Origin: Ciona savignyi
Taxonomy: Eukaryota > Chordata > Ascidiacea > Phlebobranchia > Cionidae
Reading direction: 5' to 3'
Length of the DNA: 64,000 nucleotides
Assembly: GCA_000149265.1 (NCBI GenBank)
Contig: CH002614.1
Location: forward strand, 1,642,507-1,706,506
Shown here: piece by piece, positions 27,001-42,000 of the stretch
How the letters are laid out: each line of letters starts with the position of its first letter
Position numbering within the stretch: the stretch's first letter is position 1
Program-made: the position numbers and the translations under genes
Notes under the pieces: generated by a model
Seen by the model: only the letters and a program-made list of their open reading frames with translations
Told to the model about the DNA's origin: nothing
Database searches by the model: none

Positions 27001-30000
27001 CTTAATTGCCCTGCGAATGATAACTGCAGACGTTTACACAAATGAGCATGATTAATTAGTTGTTTTGTTACCGGGACAAGATCTGTACCCGAGATGGTCT
27101 CATCGTCAAGGCAGTTCTTTTATACAGGACCTTTTTATATGAATCTGTCACGCTCACCATTAAGCCACACACAACAGTTGTACGGTGAATATATTCGTTT
27201 AACTTTAAAACAACGGTACTTAAGAAAGTTTATCGATCAAGTAAAAGTTTAAACATTGATGGTTAAATTTATTCACCCAACGTTAATAGTTTGGTTTGAA
27301 GATAAAAGCATGGACCACATATTGGTAGGTTAAAAAATAAAAAGCATAAAAACGAAAAAAGAATCATATTCAAATTATATACCATAAAAAGCTAAGTTTT
27401 CAAATCAATTTTAAATCTCTAATCGACGACACTGTCGCATACTGTATGCACATAATCATTATGGCTAAGTTGTGAGAAACCTTTATACCTATGTGTTTAA
27501 ACATAAAACAACACAAATCTTGTATTTAATACGCATACACACGGAAAAGTCACATTTGGCACAAAATAAGGTTTCAATCATTCATGCGTTACACTTGGTT
27601 GACTTGAACCACTGCTGTTGTATCCGGTAAAGTGCTAGATATACTTCTACGATCGTCATTTCTAAAGGAATGTCGCCACGGGCATAGTCGTTCACGCCAA
27701 TTAACGAAAGACACAATTAACGCGATCATATTCACAACGCTGTGAGTACTCGTGACGATAATAGTCAATACAGGACCCGCATAAAATGCACTTCGAAACA
27801 GCCATATTGCTAAAAGAGCTGAAACGATGAAAGTAATACCAAGGCCAAATGCTAGTCTTCTTCGTATTGATTTCACAATTTCTGACATTGCTTCAAGGCC
27901 GTGAAACAGCGGATAAATCACCAAACACGCCAAACAGAGTTGTAACGCACTATTTAAAATTAGTGATGAAGCAGCCACGATATATTTGGTTAGAAAAGGA
28001 GCTAATTTTTTACTTACTTTAAAAGGGCTGCCGTATACGGCGTGTGTCGTAATGACATATATGTAGAATACGTATGTTGAAAGCATACATGGGAAAAAGA
28101 TAATAATAGTTGCACTACTGCAACACCGCATGAACTTTGATTTGGGACCAGTTAAGAGTGGGTCAACGTACAATCGACGTTGTCTGAACCAAAATAACGT
28201 AAACACAAAAGTTTGACCGGTGTAGTATGCTGTGACGTTGGTGTAACGAACCAATTTACACCATGTCGACGGCCATCCGGTAAAAGATACTTCACAAAGC
28301 GCAAGAATGCAAATTATAAGCACGGCCACCGATGTTGCGAAGCATAAATGGTTCACCGAGCAGGGTTTTTTATTCTTCAATTCGTAAACCAGCAGCGCCA
28401 AAAACAGATACAAGGACGACATGATTAAAAATGTTGAAAAGGCGTATGCTGCCGGTAAAAGTCTGCTGTTTTCGTAAAGTGTAGATTCATTGAGAATCGC
28501 CATCTTATCTCCATTTCCTTTTTGTAAAAAATCTCCTTGTGTCCAATATACACCAAGATATCTTGGTCCTTTTCACAAACGTACACTTGATTATCAATCC
28601 TAGATACCAAAGCGTATATGCTTACTTCAGAATTATATTGAAGCAAGCGTTACATTACTCTAATCATGTACTTCTGAAACCTGCAAAAGTAAATAGCGGC
28701 TGACTGACTTAAAGTAATTTGGATGATTATATTTCAATCCTTTTACCCACAGTATCTATGTGACTGGTCCTATGTTAAGGTTATAAAAGTAAGTTTGCAA
28801 AAGTATACAGCATGTACAGTTTATACTGACGCTGTTTCCTGAAAGCACTGTCTGTTTACTATAGTCGTTATTCTTCATAAGCAATTACGTGTCTTGGCGT
28901 TGTATTTCCGATGCTATTTTGTGCTTTTGCGCATGTTAGTCTCGATCATTATGTCTATTGATAAAGGTGCAGTATCCGTTGTAAAACGTGATGAATACAA
29001 CTGTAGCTTAAACGGATTTTAAGAAACAACCCTTTGAGCAGTATGCTGAACTAAAGTTGTAGCTTCTGTAAGTATGTCGTGGAAATAGCTATGTTTTTAA
29101 ACAGATGCGTACTCTTGTGGCTTGAGTTTTGGTATATGTTTAAAGCAAAGTGTGAAAATTCGTAAAAAAACACGTTTAGAGATAATCTTATGTATTGCAG
29201 GTTATTTAAGACATTTGGTGGTTGGTATATATAAGTATGCCGGTACTTGAATACTAGCTGAACTGATGGACGCTATAAGGGCGAATTTCCCAAAATTAAA
29301 ACCATTACGGATACGCTTTGCATTTAAGAAACCATTGAGGCTCTTTGAATCCATTACAGCTCGACTTTGCATCTAAGATCTACCACGGATTGTGAAATTT
29401 ACATTTTAGAAGTGACATCAAATACGATAAAAATAGAAAAACGGGCATAAGAAATCAAGAACTTCCAGTTTACGAAAATATTTATTTTCTTATTTGTAAA
29501 CAACTTATGTGAAAATAATTTTAAAATCTAAACTTTTTACAGTCCAACCAGTAATAAGGCTGTCAGTTTAATGGAACGCGCTAACCATTTATTCAACATG
29601 TAGTTGCAATGAAATGTCCATGTTGGCGGCTAGGCAATGACGTATTTCTTTGTTTACATTTTTATCCGCTATGGTGAAGTGGCGCTAAAGCTGAAGGTCC
29701 GAACAAGTCCATATTGAGATCGGTACGGTCATGTGGCCAAATGGTTGACGCGACCGATACATATACTTACTCTTATAAAAAAAACGGTCCTAGTGACGAG
29801 CCCATCATGTGTTCGAAACTTGGATCCATAAAAAAATTAAAAAAAAAGAAAAAAGAGAAATCGGTACGGTCAGTACGGTTGTGTGGCCGAATGGTTAACG
29901 CGTCCGATACATATACCTAATCTTATACAAAAACGGCCAAGTAAAAAAAGTGGCCGATAAAAAGGTCTGACCAACGAGCCGATGATGGATTCAAAACAGA

Positions 30001-33000
30001 GCCTGGTACAAAACATATACCGAATCATATACACAAAAACGAAAATGTCATATAAACGAGCCCATCATAGGTTTCAAATTATGGCATGAAAAACATAAGG
30101 TCATTTCAGATAAAAATATATATATTGTGTGTATTTTACCATGTTAAGTTTTGAACACATAATGGGCTCATCACTTACACCGTTGTTTGTATAAAATTCC
30201 GTAAATGAATCGGTGGGGCTATCCATTCTGCCACTTGATTTTTCATTTTGCCTTTGTTAATGTTTTTAAATCTCACAAATCCATATCTTAATTTATCTAA
30301 GCAACATTTTTGTGGTCTATATTATCGAACAGATACTACCGTTTTAGGTACCAGGGGAATCTTTAAAGGGCCAAAATCCTTAAGCTATGGTTAAAGACGG
30401 CGTTGACAGCGATCCTCCCATTATATATAAATTCACATCGTGTGAAATGATGGCCAACGCTCTTAGAAGTAGTGAAACTGATCACAGAAATTTTAGAAGA
30501 AATTCTAATCTATGCTTTAACTCAATTTTAAAAACAAATTCTAAACTTTGCTTAAACTTAATTTTAGAAACAAATATAACCTTTTTTCAACACCAACCTT
30601 ACCCCTATAATTAGCATTAATTTTAACCCACAACCATATCATTAACCCTAACGCCCTAATCTTTATTTCAGAGCAGTTTCCCTTTACTTCCCTCCTTTCC
30701 TCCTATTGGTTATTTCCTCTTTATTGTTATCTTTGACTGATCGAGTTCGCATGAGTCATCAAAAAATGCAAGCGAAGCATTTTTTCGCAATGGTGCACTA
30801 GGGCCAAACAATCCTTACACGCCACGCTTAATTACGACGTAAATTAATAGCCTACGTGCAATTCGCTTGGTAGCGATGGCTCCATATTACCAACCATTGC
30901 TCATTATATGAACCTGGGATCCTTGCAGAACGGGACTTTGAAAAGGTAAACGCGATCAAGTGTTAAACTTTGTTATTATATGCATACAGCTTTAACATTG
31001 CCTATATATATACTTAATTTTGTTTATATAACCTTAATTTGATATCGTTTAATTTTTAGGTTTTGAAACCGGGTTGGGATCGTTACTATGACTCTTTTAA
31101 TTGACACGATCTGTATAAATCGGTCTCCAAACAACCGTTTGGCCGCACGACTGTGCATATTCCTGTTATACTACTTGTTGGGGAAAAGTTAGGTAAGTAT
31201 ATGCTAAAATATAAATTAGAGCGTTAGGGTAAGATCTGGGATTAGAGTTTGGGTAGTTCTGGGATTAAGATTGGTGTTTTGGTAAGGGCAAGTTTTTATA
31301 GTTTCAATTTCGTCCTTCACTCCTTGTTGGTTTTCTCAGACTGGTTTTCCAAACATATTAGCTCTAGCGCCACCACCGCAAAGCGGTAATTATTGTAAAC
31401 AAAGAACACGTCATGCATAGAAATTTACAAATGTAAAACGGTCGTGCTTTAATACGGCTAGCGCCAGTAATTTATACAGAATTATATGTACAAAACGTTT
31501 TCTAGCCCATATTTGAACATGATTGCGAAAAAAACAACTTAAATTGACTGAATTTGAAAGATAAACTGTTATTTCAGGTTTAGCGGCCACGTCTAATTAT
31601 ATCGAAATTTAATAATTTATTGTTTTTTAGACGTTTTCTAACGACTGTCGTTTTGCCGTTTTTTTTCCGTTTTTCAAATTTGTCGTTTTTCCCGTTTTTT
31701 AAAATCTATACTGCTGCTTAATGTTTTCATCGTGGAACTAAACTTTCTTTAACACACCATACTATTTCTCACTATGGAAACTTTAACAAACGAAAAACAA
31801 GAAAACACGTTATAAAAGATGTATTTTTATGGTGTAACCCTCTCCGGTTAATAATGCGAAAGTCACTCAAATGAGTGCATAAAACATGAAAAAAAATTAT
31901 AGACTTTTGAAATTATTTATACCGTACTGATATATATACGTTTAAAGCAAAGCTTGGGCACTAAAACTGGTTTATGGGTTAATTTGATGAATTCGATATG
32001 TAAATAATCATGTATTTTGAATATTGTATACATCAAAAGGTTTAAAGTACTCAAATGAACAAGGCAATTCAGTATAAATTTCTTCGTAAAGTACGTTTAC
32101 AGATTTACTTTTTTGTTGATTCAGGTTGCAAAGATCAAATTATAGAAGAAATTTCATTGAATTAATTTTCAAGCCCATAGTCTATCACTGTATCAGCAGG
32201 GATTACAGGAATGTTAGTTCTGTTTCCTTTAGTTCAAGGTATTTACCGGGTGGATGATTGGACCAAGAAATAAATCAGAGAATTCGTTTTGTCTCTGACT
32301 ACAAGACCTGGGTGTTCAAAATCACCACCGTGTCATAACGCATCCATCCACCAACGGACTAAAACACTCGCAGCCACCTTTAAACCTTGATTGCTTAACA
32401 TGTTCGCTTCTTATCAGCGCTGTTGCGGTTGTCAAATTCTACGAACTCATGGGGTACGTCGGCTGCAATCCAGTATGTAATACCAAGGCAGTAGCCTCTC
32501 TTGCCAATTACGAAACGAAAATATGATAGCCAATGCACAAATCAAATTAACCTCAATACCCAGTGAGGTAAAGTACACGTATGTTGTTTTAGAATTCAAC
32601 AGCACCGTAAAGGCAACCACGACATTTGGTATGGTGCAAACCGCACTGCAAATCACCATTCTGTAGACGGCTGATTTTAGATCAGATTTAGCATCAATGG
32701 ATTTGGTCTTTATCAGTGGGTAAATCATTAAGAAAAGCAAGCTAGTATGCAACGATATGTAAACGTATATGACCGACGACATTGCGTAGTATCTTCTATT
32801 ACGTTCCTTGTCGTTCAGTATAATGCACCCAATAGGGTGCTGTTTTACTTTAATGAGGCAAAAGTAGACCGAAAAACATATAAGAAACGCGCAAATGATT
32901 CCAATCATGATAAGACTCATGAAACGCATTCCAACGCAAGTATAATGCTTTAACAAAGGATTTGTGTAGAAAGCATTCTGTCTGAACCATAGCAAGATAA

Positions 33001-36000
33001 AAATACATACAATGCCAAAGAAAATGAACGTAGAATGTAAGTAATTCTTTATCTGGCACCATCCCGGCGAATGGGGGCCGAAGGATAGCTCAAAATACGA
33101 TATAATGCAACAAAACAATGAAGTTAAAAACGTCACATAGTACAGTTGGTTTACAGATAGGTGTTGCCGCTTCTTAAACTCAAAGTAAATATGAGCGAAT
33201 ATAAAGTACAATGTAATAATGGTTAATAATGTGGTTTCGATAGCACCTCTTAAACGTACGGAGGTAAAATCTCCAGTATCGGAACTGTTGTCTTTAAAAA
33301 TCGTTTGGTTCATAACTGTATCTAGTAAAATTAAAACACTTTTAGACGAAGTGACTACAGAGTAAAGCTGTGGTCTAAATAATGCTTAAATAGCTCTTCA
33401 TTTATATTAATGAACTGTTTTAATTGTTCATTGCAAACAGCTACTAATTCCTTGGTTTTACTAATTTCAATAGAACGAATAAAACACAAAAATCTCAAAA
33501 GTAACCTTTGTTATATGCTAAAGCGATTCAGATATCCGTAACTTACAGCACATTGTTAATACAGTTAAAGACAGTTGGTATACAAAAAGCATAAATGCAC
33601 AAAATGCGCTCAAGATATTACTTAAAAGCAAGACTATCGCAGCAAAGAATCGATTGAAGGAACCGCGGTCAGGCAGACATATATAAACATGTTACTGCTC
33701 CTATTCAGGATAAACCGCAGTCACGTTTTTTCAGTACAAAAGACTGCGTGGTTCGCCGTCTACTGGCTGACTTGATAAACATGATCTGAGTCTCAAAATG
33801 TGTGGCACCGTGTTTTTAATCCACCAATATACTACGCACGCACGGTGCGAGAGAACTAATCTAATCGATGTGAGAATAAGAGAAATAACGTGGAAAAACA
33901 ATCGCAAATAAAGATTGTGATAGCTTGTAAAGTAACTCATAGAAGTTTGATTTAGAATACTATATGTCTTTATTATGGTTTTAAAATCGTTCTGCGTGTA
34001 AAAACATTATGCATGATGGGAACGGGACGTAGCACTGTAAAACTAAATAACACAAAATGTTCGAAAGATTTTTTTATGCACAGTGGTATTAAAACAAATA
34101 GGTGATATTAAAATAAAATGTCATATTTAACTACGAAGCGCCGTTAGAACTTTTCATCCAGAATTCCCCAAAGGAAACTTTTGACTTCCTTCTCATTTTA
34201 TTTTCTACCATCTTTTAAGGGTAATATTTTTGTTGCATTATCCCGAATCGGATATTTTATTTCTAAGTGCAGTTTTCCTTTTACGATTCTTTTAACATAC
34301 TTCTCTTTAAATTGTCTCCAATGCTCTTGCGAGCTACAAAAATGCAATTTGTCCAGATGTCATCCGCTGTAATTTGGGCAACAAGGTGGGAAAGAGAGAA
34401 GGGTGGAAGGCGGGAAACTGCTAACTAAAACTATGGAAACCAATGTTAACCCTGCCCTAAACACAAATCTTAACCTCAGAATTAACCCTTTAAAATTATG
34501 TTTTAAACTAGCTTCAATGCCCAAATCTTTATTTTAGAGTGCAGTTTCCCTCGCTTCCCTCCTTTTAGTCTCCCCGTTATTTGGAAAATTGTCGTGAACT
34601 TTATCGTCTGCTCTTGAGGCGGTATTGATTGATACAAATCTGACGCCTGTTAGTTCGTACATTTTGTAGTTCCATTTTAGCGTCAAAATATCTTATGGTG
34701 TTACTGGAGCTTCTTCTAAGCGCGAAGCAGTGACTGCGTTACCGCTGAATGTCGTGTCAAACTGAGGTTCGTATTTTATTTTCCAAGGAAAAAAACGTTC
34801 GGTCCAGTTTGCAAAGGAAAACACCAGCGCTAAGGAGCATACAATTATGTACGACGTTGCCACCGTCGACCATGGTATAATCCGGATATAGTTGGCGCTG
34901 TAAATGAACAGGATTGTCGAAATTGTTGAGTAGAACACACAAACCGCGGTGCAGACAACTAATCTTGACATCGCCGCGACCAGCTGGTTCGATGTGGACC
35001 GAGGGGAACTGAATGAAGTCATCGAAGACAGAGGTTTAATGAACAGCGCCAATAAAGATACCTGAGCGAAGATGACGAAAGACATCAACGCGATTGACAC
35101 GTTAAATGATGTTCTTAACTCCGCTGGGCCGTACACAAAACAGCCCATTGGAGTGTTGCGTACATCTAGCGTTAAAAAGTAGACATAGAATCCCATTTGA
35201 GGTGGACAGATAAACAGCAGCATTCCTGTACTTAGAATCCGTAAGCATTTGTGTCGATACTGCTTTAGTTGGGGGTCGGTGTAAAACGAATGTTGCCTGA
35301 ACCAGAGTAAAGAAAGAACGCACACTTGTCCGCTGAAGTAAATCGTCATGTGCAGATAGTTTTGTATCTTACACCACGTAGGAGATGTTTGACCCAGATG
35401 AGTTTCTATCAGCGTAAACACACACGACAGGAAAGCAAGACACGCCATCACGAGACACAGGTGGTTCACCGAACATGGCTGCTTCTTTTTTAACTGGAAA
35501 ACTAGCTGGGCGACAAGAGAGTAGATAGCTACCGCCATTAGCACAGCAATGATACTGTTGGATACTACTATCCTCTTCTGTTGGTCGCTTAAAGCCGAAG
35601 TTACGTTTGTTTGAACGGTTGTCATAAGTACAATCAGATATTTCCAGCTTTTAAATACCTCCTTTTCCACATCAACATGTAACCTAAACAACTTGTAACC
35701 TGGTAAATACAAGATTGTGCTCAAAAACAAAACAAAATTGTCTATAGACGCGCATGCGAGCAGTGCATCCTGCCATACTGAGTTGTCCGTACGAAACAAT
35801 GCAGTGTGACAGCAGTCCTATTCTCATACGTCACTGTATTTCACGCTAACGATAGCCAATAACAGCAACCTGCAGTTAGGATGCGATGTTGACATACTAA
35901 CAATAACACGGCTTGCCTAAATCGCTGTCATCTTAATTGCAATCGGCCTACCGATACAAAAACCCCAAGAGACCGATATTGTATACATTCTGCGTTGCTT

Positions 36001-39000
36001 AAACGTGACTTATTCCTAAAAATAGACTTTTCTTTCAACACTGACTTAAATGTCGGGGTACGAAAAACTGGGCTTTCTTTGATGACCGTGATTAAAACAA
36101 TGTGACGACTTAAAATCAATATAGCGATATACGTCGACGAAAAGTCTTCATATTTATTCCAAACCACTTTCTTTAAACCCATTATCAAATTCAGGTTATA
36201 TACTTAGTGAAAAAAAGCTTATTTTTGCATATACATTATACGAGTTATTATAATAAAAAATAAAGTTTATTTTTACATTATATATTTTTGCAGTATATAG
36301 CATTACATATAAACAAAAAAATGTATTTAAGCAACAACCTCAATAAATCATCGCTTGTTGTTGCATTACTGAAAACAAATGAAACCCTATGCTATCCAAT
36401 TCGAATATACGCAACACGTCACAATTTTGTTGATTTTGTTGCAGGAATTCTGGTAAACAGAGCAATTAATATAGTAATCGCGTCTACCATTATTAAATTA
36501 ATCGGTTTTATAGCGTACTACAACGTCATGAATGTTTAGTCCTAGTTAAGTTATTTTTTTGTTTTTACGAAGAAAACACGTTACAATAAAGGTGTATAGC
36601 ACTTGTTTGTATTTTTAGATGGAAACACGTATTAAGAGGGGCTTCTTTAAATACCGTATTTTACGGACTATAATGTTTAAATCCTTTCGTTCCCACTTTA
36701 AATCCTTTCGTTTTCTCATAAATTGATCGGGGCGCTTTACAGTGCGTAAAATACGGTAAATGAAATCGTGAATAAGACAGAAGAGAATACGTTTAATGAA
36801 ATCAGATACACAAACCACAAAACGTCAGATTGCGGGACACGGGAAGGGGTAGAACCGATTATGATTAATGAGATAAAGGTTTATGACCTTATTTAAATGC
36901 AGCCTTGTGGTATAGAGGGGCACGTAATTCGAATTCCAATTTTAGATTATCCCTGACGCACTAATGTAAGAAGACTGAAAGCACTAGTAATTATACTCGT
37001 GTGGTTGCATTAAATGCGGAGAAAAGGGCGCCATTCTCCTCTTTTATCTTAATTGCTTGTTTAAAACTAGTATTCTACAAAAAAAATACTGTAGGTGATA
37101 CAATAAAATATTAGTATAGTGGGTCCACGGTAAAAAGGGGAAAATAATACGATTATGTTTTAAACCTGTAATCACAAAACATGTACAACAATGCAGCCTA
37201 AATTGTACATATTCAAAATTAGTAACTCGATGACTACTTTTCACAAAAGATTAAATACAATATAAAGACAACTAAATGGTTTTGTGTGTTTTTTACTGGC
37301 CCAAGTTTTGAACCCATAATGTGGTCATCACAAATGCTATTTTTATATACAAATGTTAAGTTAAACCTTCCGCGCCAACCATTCGGCCACATGGCAGTTC
37401 ATTAGCATCAGTGGTTAATTTGTGAGCAATATGACACGCTTTTTAAATTCCTACTTGCATTCTTCATACTGGTGGCCACAAAACTTAAAACGTAAAGCTC
37501 TCTGGCGCTCTGCCACATAACCGAACAGTTCCGAACAAACCTTCTGCGGTTGTTGGGTGTTTGAAGAAGTGTTTTAGCTTTTTTTATGATGAAATAACTC
37601 GCGTGCCAAGCCAATTAGTGTTTACTTTATTTTTTTGCTCGTTTATTACATTAAAGAAAAATGGTAAAATTATTTTAAGGTAAGAAAGCAGACTTAAACG
37701 GCAAAACTACAGTAGTTCAACAACAACGTTAGGAATACCATAGCGTACTTCATTTGGATACATGCGGGACGGTTTTTTTGTGTTTTTTTCACCGTGCCAA
37801 TTTTTGAATATGTATCGGTGGCGTTAACCATTTTTTACCTCTAATTCTACACCGCTGATTCATTGCACCTTTACTCACTGTGACCTTTATGCAACACAGC
37901 GTGGAAAGGACAGTCAATAACACGTTTAGAGCTAAACCGAACATTTCACGATTTCTGATAGCACGTGTTATAGCATGCAGTGATTGTCAACCTATTTGGG
38001 TTTCTGCTAATAAGGTGAATAGTTTGCAACATACTGCCAAATCCACAGCAATTTTGCTGATATGCTTTTATCACATTGAAATGTTTATGCAGGCCTACAA
38101 AGACAGAAACAGGCATATTGATTGACCAAATAGTAGTTTAAACTTAATTTTCATATTAATCCGTCGATTTTACACGACACAAAATTTGTAGAAATATATT
38201 GCATACAATTACGACCAAAACAATCGTGTACAATTTATATCAGGTGTTTAAACTTTTGAAACGACAGCGTCATAATGTGCTTATTTAATTGTTTTATTGG
38301 TTGGTTTCCAGGGTGCAATTTAGCTGTTGTTCTACTAACGAACGGTTACGAGCAATTGTCCTAAAACAATTAAATCGTTATTTCTGTTGGTTGTGTAATT
38401 GTCACACATACACCACGTTACTTTGCATTATATCCCGCCTATTAAGGATAACTAACTCAACAAGACGCTGGCTCTATAACTAACAACAGCGATAAAAAAC
38501 AATATGCTGAAATTTAAATTATATGTTAAAACCAGGATTATAATTAGACAAAAGCAGTGTTTCAGTGGCTACTATGAAAGTAGTAGTCATTTTTAATACC
38601 TAATGCTTGCTTTGTGCACGGCTCTCCAGGTATAGTAAGGTATTTGAACGACAAAGCGAACCCACCACCGACGATTTTTTAGAAGAAATATCACTAGTTT
38701 TACAAGTTTTAGGAAACAATTTGATTTTTTTCATAACAAAGCACAACTTTAACTGAGTAAGCTTTCACTGTACATTCTAAGGGCTAAATGACACCCCACG
38801 GCTCGCAATATGTTTATCTTGGCTATCAGTTAATATATAGAGTGCGTAGTGTTAAAACACATAGTCATCGAAGTGCGTAATGAATACACATACATACGTA
38901 TCAACTCTCCTAACTTCGGTAACCAAATCACTTCCTTTTTGATATCGAGCGCGTAAAAATCCACCTGCTTTCGCTGGTACAATTACTGCTAATAAGGCTT

Positions 39001-42000
39001 GAGCTGTGGCGACTGTGCTTCGAGCCAATACATAATATGCATTATATTACCTACAGTTTTTACACAGTGTGCACTTTCGCTGCTACAATTGTTACAGTTT
39101 GTACTTCCGCAGCCCCTACATAGTTTGAACTATATTACCTACAGTTAATACACAGTTTATACTTCCGATGGTGCAATTTTATTGCTAATAAGGCTTTAGC
39201 TGCAAGGGTAGTGGCTGTGCCTAAAGACCATACACACACTATATTAAACATAACCTTCCGTTATTTAGAATTCGCACGATTTTGCTCTGAATCAATAAGA
39301 ATGATTAGGACGTCTATCATGCGTGCAGCATAAAGGCCATGCAGCGCTGGTCTACGCTACCAATTGCCCTGACACGCATATGCACGTAATATAATAGGGG
39401 AAATGTACGTCGGGAAACCGGGTGTTAGGGCAAAACGTAATAGGCTGAATGACCAGTAACAAAAGAATGCTGTCTGTCCCTTAGCTGTGAGAGTTATCCC
39501 AATACTTTAATTATGCATGAAGCACAAATCGATGGTCAATTGCCAGCATTCTTCCTATCACTATATATTACTAAATATTAGAAACTTATTTTTTTATTCG
39601 AAAAAATTAAATATAAACGTTAGCACAAAATATTAAAGTATATTCGTTTAAAACACGTATTTTAAATACAATTACATCACTGCGATTAAAATTGCACGTT
39701 AAAAATTTTAAAACCGAAGGTTCTAGAATAGTTCACAGTATCCATTAGAATATTCGCAAGAGAGTATATAAAACCGGACATAACTTCAAACTATGCGATA
39801 GTAACGGTTCACGCGTATGATATATAAAGATTGCTATGCAAAACGATCTGAGTAACGAACCCATTATGGGTTCGAAACTTGGCTCGGTTAAAAAAACTGG
39901 TAATAGCTGGAAAGCGCCGTTATAGGTTCGTTTCCGGGCCTCTGGTTTCAAATCCTCAATTCCCCATGCTTGAAAGTCGCTTATTCGGCATGACTCGGTC
40001 TGGTTGAGAGTTCTATTGAATGGTCGCTGTTCTGCAGTGAGTAATGCGGCTCAATCCCGAACCAAGGTGCTATACGTTCTCGCCAATTAGCGAATGATAG
40101 CATCAACGCTATCGAACATATCAGCAAGTCGACATTTAAAATAAGCGACCAGCTGACAAAATGGCATCGAGTCGCAAGGAGCGTCCCCATTAGCACAGAT
40201 GACGTGATAGTAGATGCAATGCATATAACTGTACACAGAACCAGTCTCCGTTTGGTGAGCAGCAAATCATCACCTTCGTGACGCTGTCGTTTCGTCAGCG
40301 GATAAATCACCAACCCAAGTAGGGAAAGTTGCAACGCTATATATATAGCGATCATAATAATGGCGGGAACGTTTCCCTCGTCGCCTTCAGCTACGATACA
40401 GCCTGTGTGGTGGACTGAAGTTCCCCTGCTCATCACGTATAGAAAAAATACGAGCAACGGTGCGCATATCATCCCGATCATGGCAGCGCTAAACCAGCGG
40501 AGAACGCGGCTGCTGTAATGCTTCAGCAACGGATCGGTGTAAAATGAACGTTGTCTGACCCATAGCAAAGTCAGAATGCAAAGCTGTCCAGCGAAATAGA
40601 AGGTTATAAGCAGGTAATGATGCACCTCGCACCATATATCTGAGTACTGACCTAAGCTGATGTCGAAATAGGTTAACAGCGATATTGAAAAAGCCAGCAC
40701 TGACGTGACGAGACATAACAGGTTAATGGTGCAACCCTGCTTTCTTTTGTACTCGAAGACTATTTGTGCCACCGTAAAATAAACAGCAATAACTGACCAT
40801 ACAGCCGTCAAGGCATAGTTTATTTTCCGCTGCTGTTCATATAGACGACTGTTCAAAACGGTTTGATTTACCGCGACTACATCTGTGCCATTCATTACGG
40901 CTGCCTATGTAAAATATTACAAGAGTGCGCGTCTATTAGTGGGTGTGTTTAGTCATTAAGATTTGGTGATGACGAAACGCAGATGTAGCTATAATGACAG
41001 AGTCGAACGATACATACGTCTACAAAATACCTGTAATTGCACTACATGAAGGGAATATTATTATTTGTATATGCAGCTGCCGTATGTTTGGTGTGGTTTC
41101 TCACGTTACGTACACTTGTTATGGCTAGTTGCAGATGCAGTGAGAAAAAGTCATACCTTATAAATATGCACACAATACTTGTGCATTTGCCGCCGGGTCT
41201 ACTGCAACATGCAAGTTTATTTTTATTTGTTTTAACGGGCTCAGTTTCGAACCTATAATGGGCTCGATGCTAAGATCGCTATATTATATATATTGGTATA
41301 AAAATTTGATGCGTTGATTATTTGGCTACACGTCCGTACGGGTATTCAGCAGAGATAGTGTCCTTCGGCATCCACATAGTAAGAATACTGCCCGAAGCGG
41401 AAGTATCTTTAATATGCAATAAAGGGTTTCGGTTCAAGACAACTAACTCGCTTAACGAACTAATTCCCTTTTTCTACACAAGCAAGAAAGTAAGCATGCA
41501 AATTGAAACTTGGCAACCGAAAACTTTTGATCTTATTTCGTTTCAATGCATTATAAGGGTGGTTGTGGGCGAGCGGTTTAGATTGTCCGATGGCCAGAAG
41601 GACGGTTTTATGTTCGAAACCAGCAACTTCTTTATCATTTTTGTTATTAATATCAAGACGATTATAAACATAGGACCAAACGAATGGGTGGGGTTTTACA
41701 GAAACTATAACAAATACCTCTATTGAATACACAACATTGTATAACATAACATATATTGTATAAGTATAACATATATAATAGCTTCGGCAACGATGCTGTG
41801 AGAATTACATTTGGCGGCAACAAAGAAAAATCCTGCTAAGTCTCGCTTTTCCTAACGAGTTATCCCACAGTAACAGAGTTTATCATTATACTGAATAGTT
41901 ACAACGGGCGTCATCGTGATACGAAATTTGAAAATTCACAAAGATTTTGCATAAATATGAAATCAGGCTATACAGTACGTTCTCTATATGTTCGCGACGA

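Larger units (their letters stand above)
28504..32446. other. Spacer between 7TM members 2 and 3
   Basis: No gene seen. The part at 28504-28960 matches the upstream region of member 1. The rest holds SINE copies (29721-29945, about 30135-30240, about 31058-31152), MITE-like copies (30471-30712, about 31170-31340) and a 'gtcgttttgccgttttt' motif near 31640 that also occurs near 26470. Confidence 0.6.
35626..39980. other. Spacer between 7TM members 4 and 5
   Basis: No supportable gene. It contains a TA-flanked MITE (36652-36758), reverse SINE copies near 37292-37396 and 37790-37840, a degenerate direct duplication near 38965-39245, and a SINE 3' fragment near 39840-39895. The plus-strand frame at 36288-36539 is A/T-driven and lacks features. 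Confidence 0.6.

Noticed and set aside
29714-29920. Plus-strand frame with repeated peptide
   Set aside because: It is translation of two tandem SINE copies.
35626-35799. Upstream extension of 7TM member 4 by 58 residues
   Set aside because: No paralogue has it, and the internal ATG gives the family-typical N-terminus.
41322-41726. 134-codon plus-strand open frame
   Set aside because: It begins inside a reverse SINE copy and ends in A/T-rich sequence with no recognisable motif.
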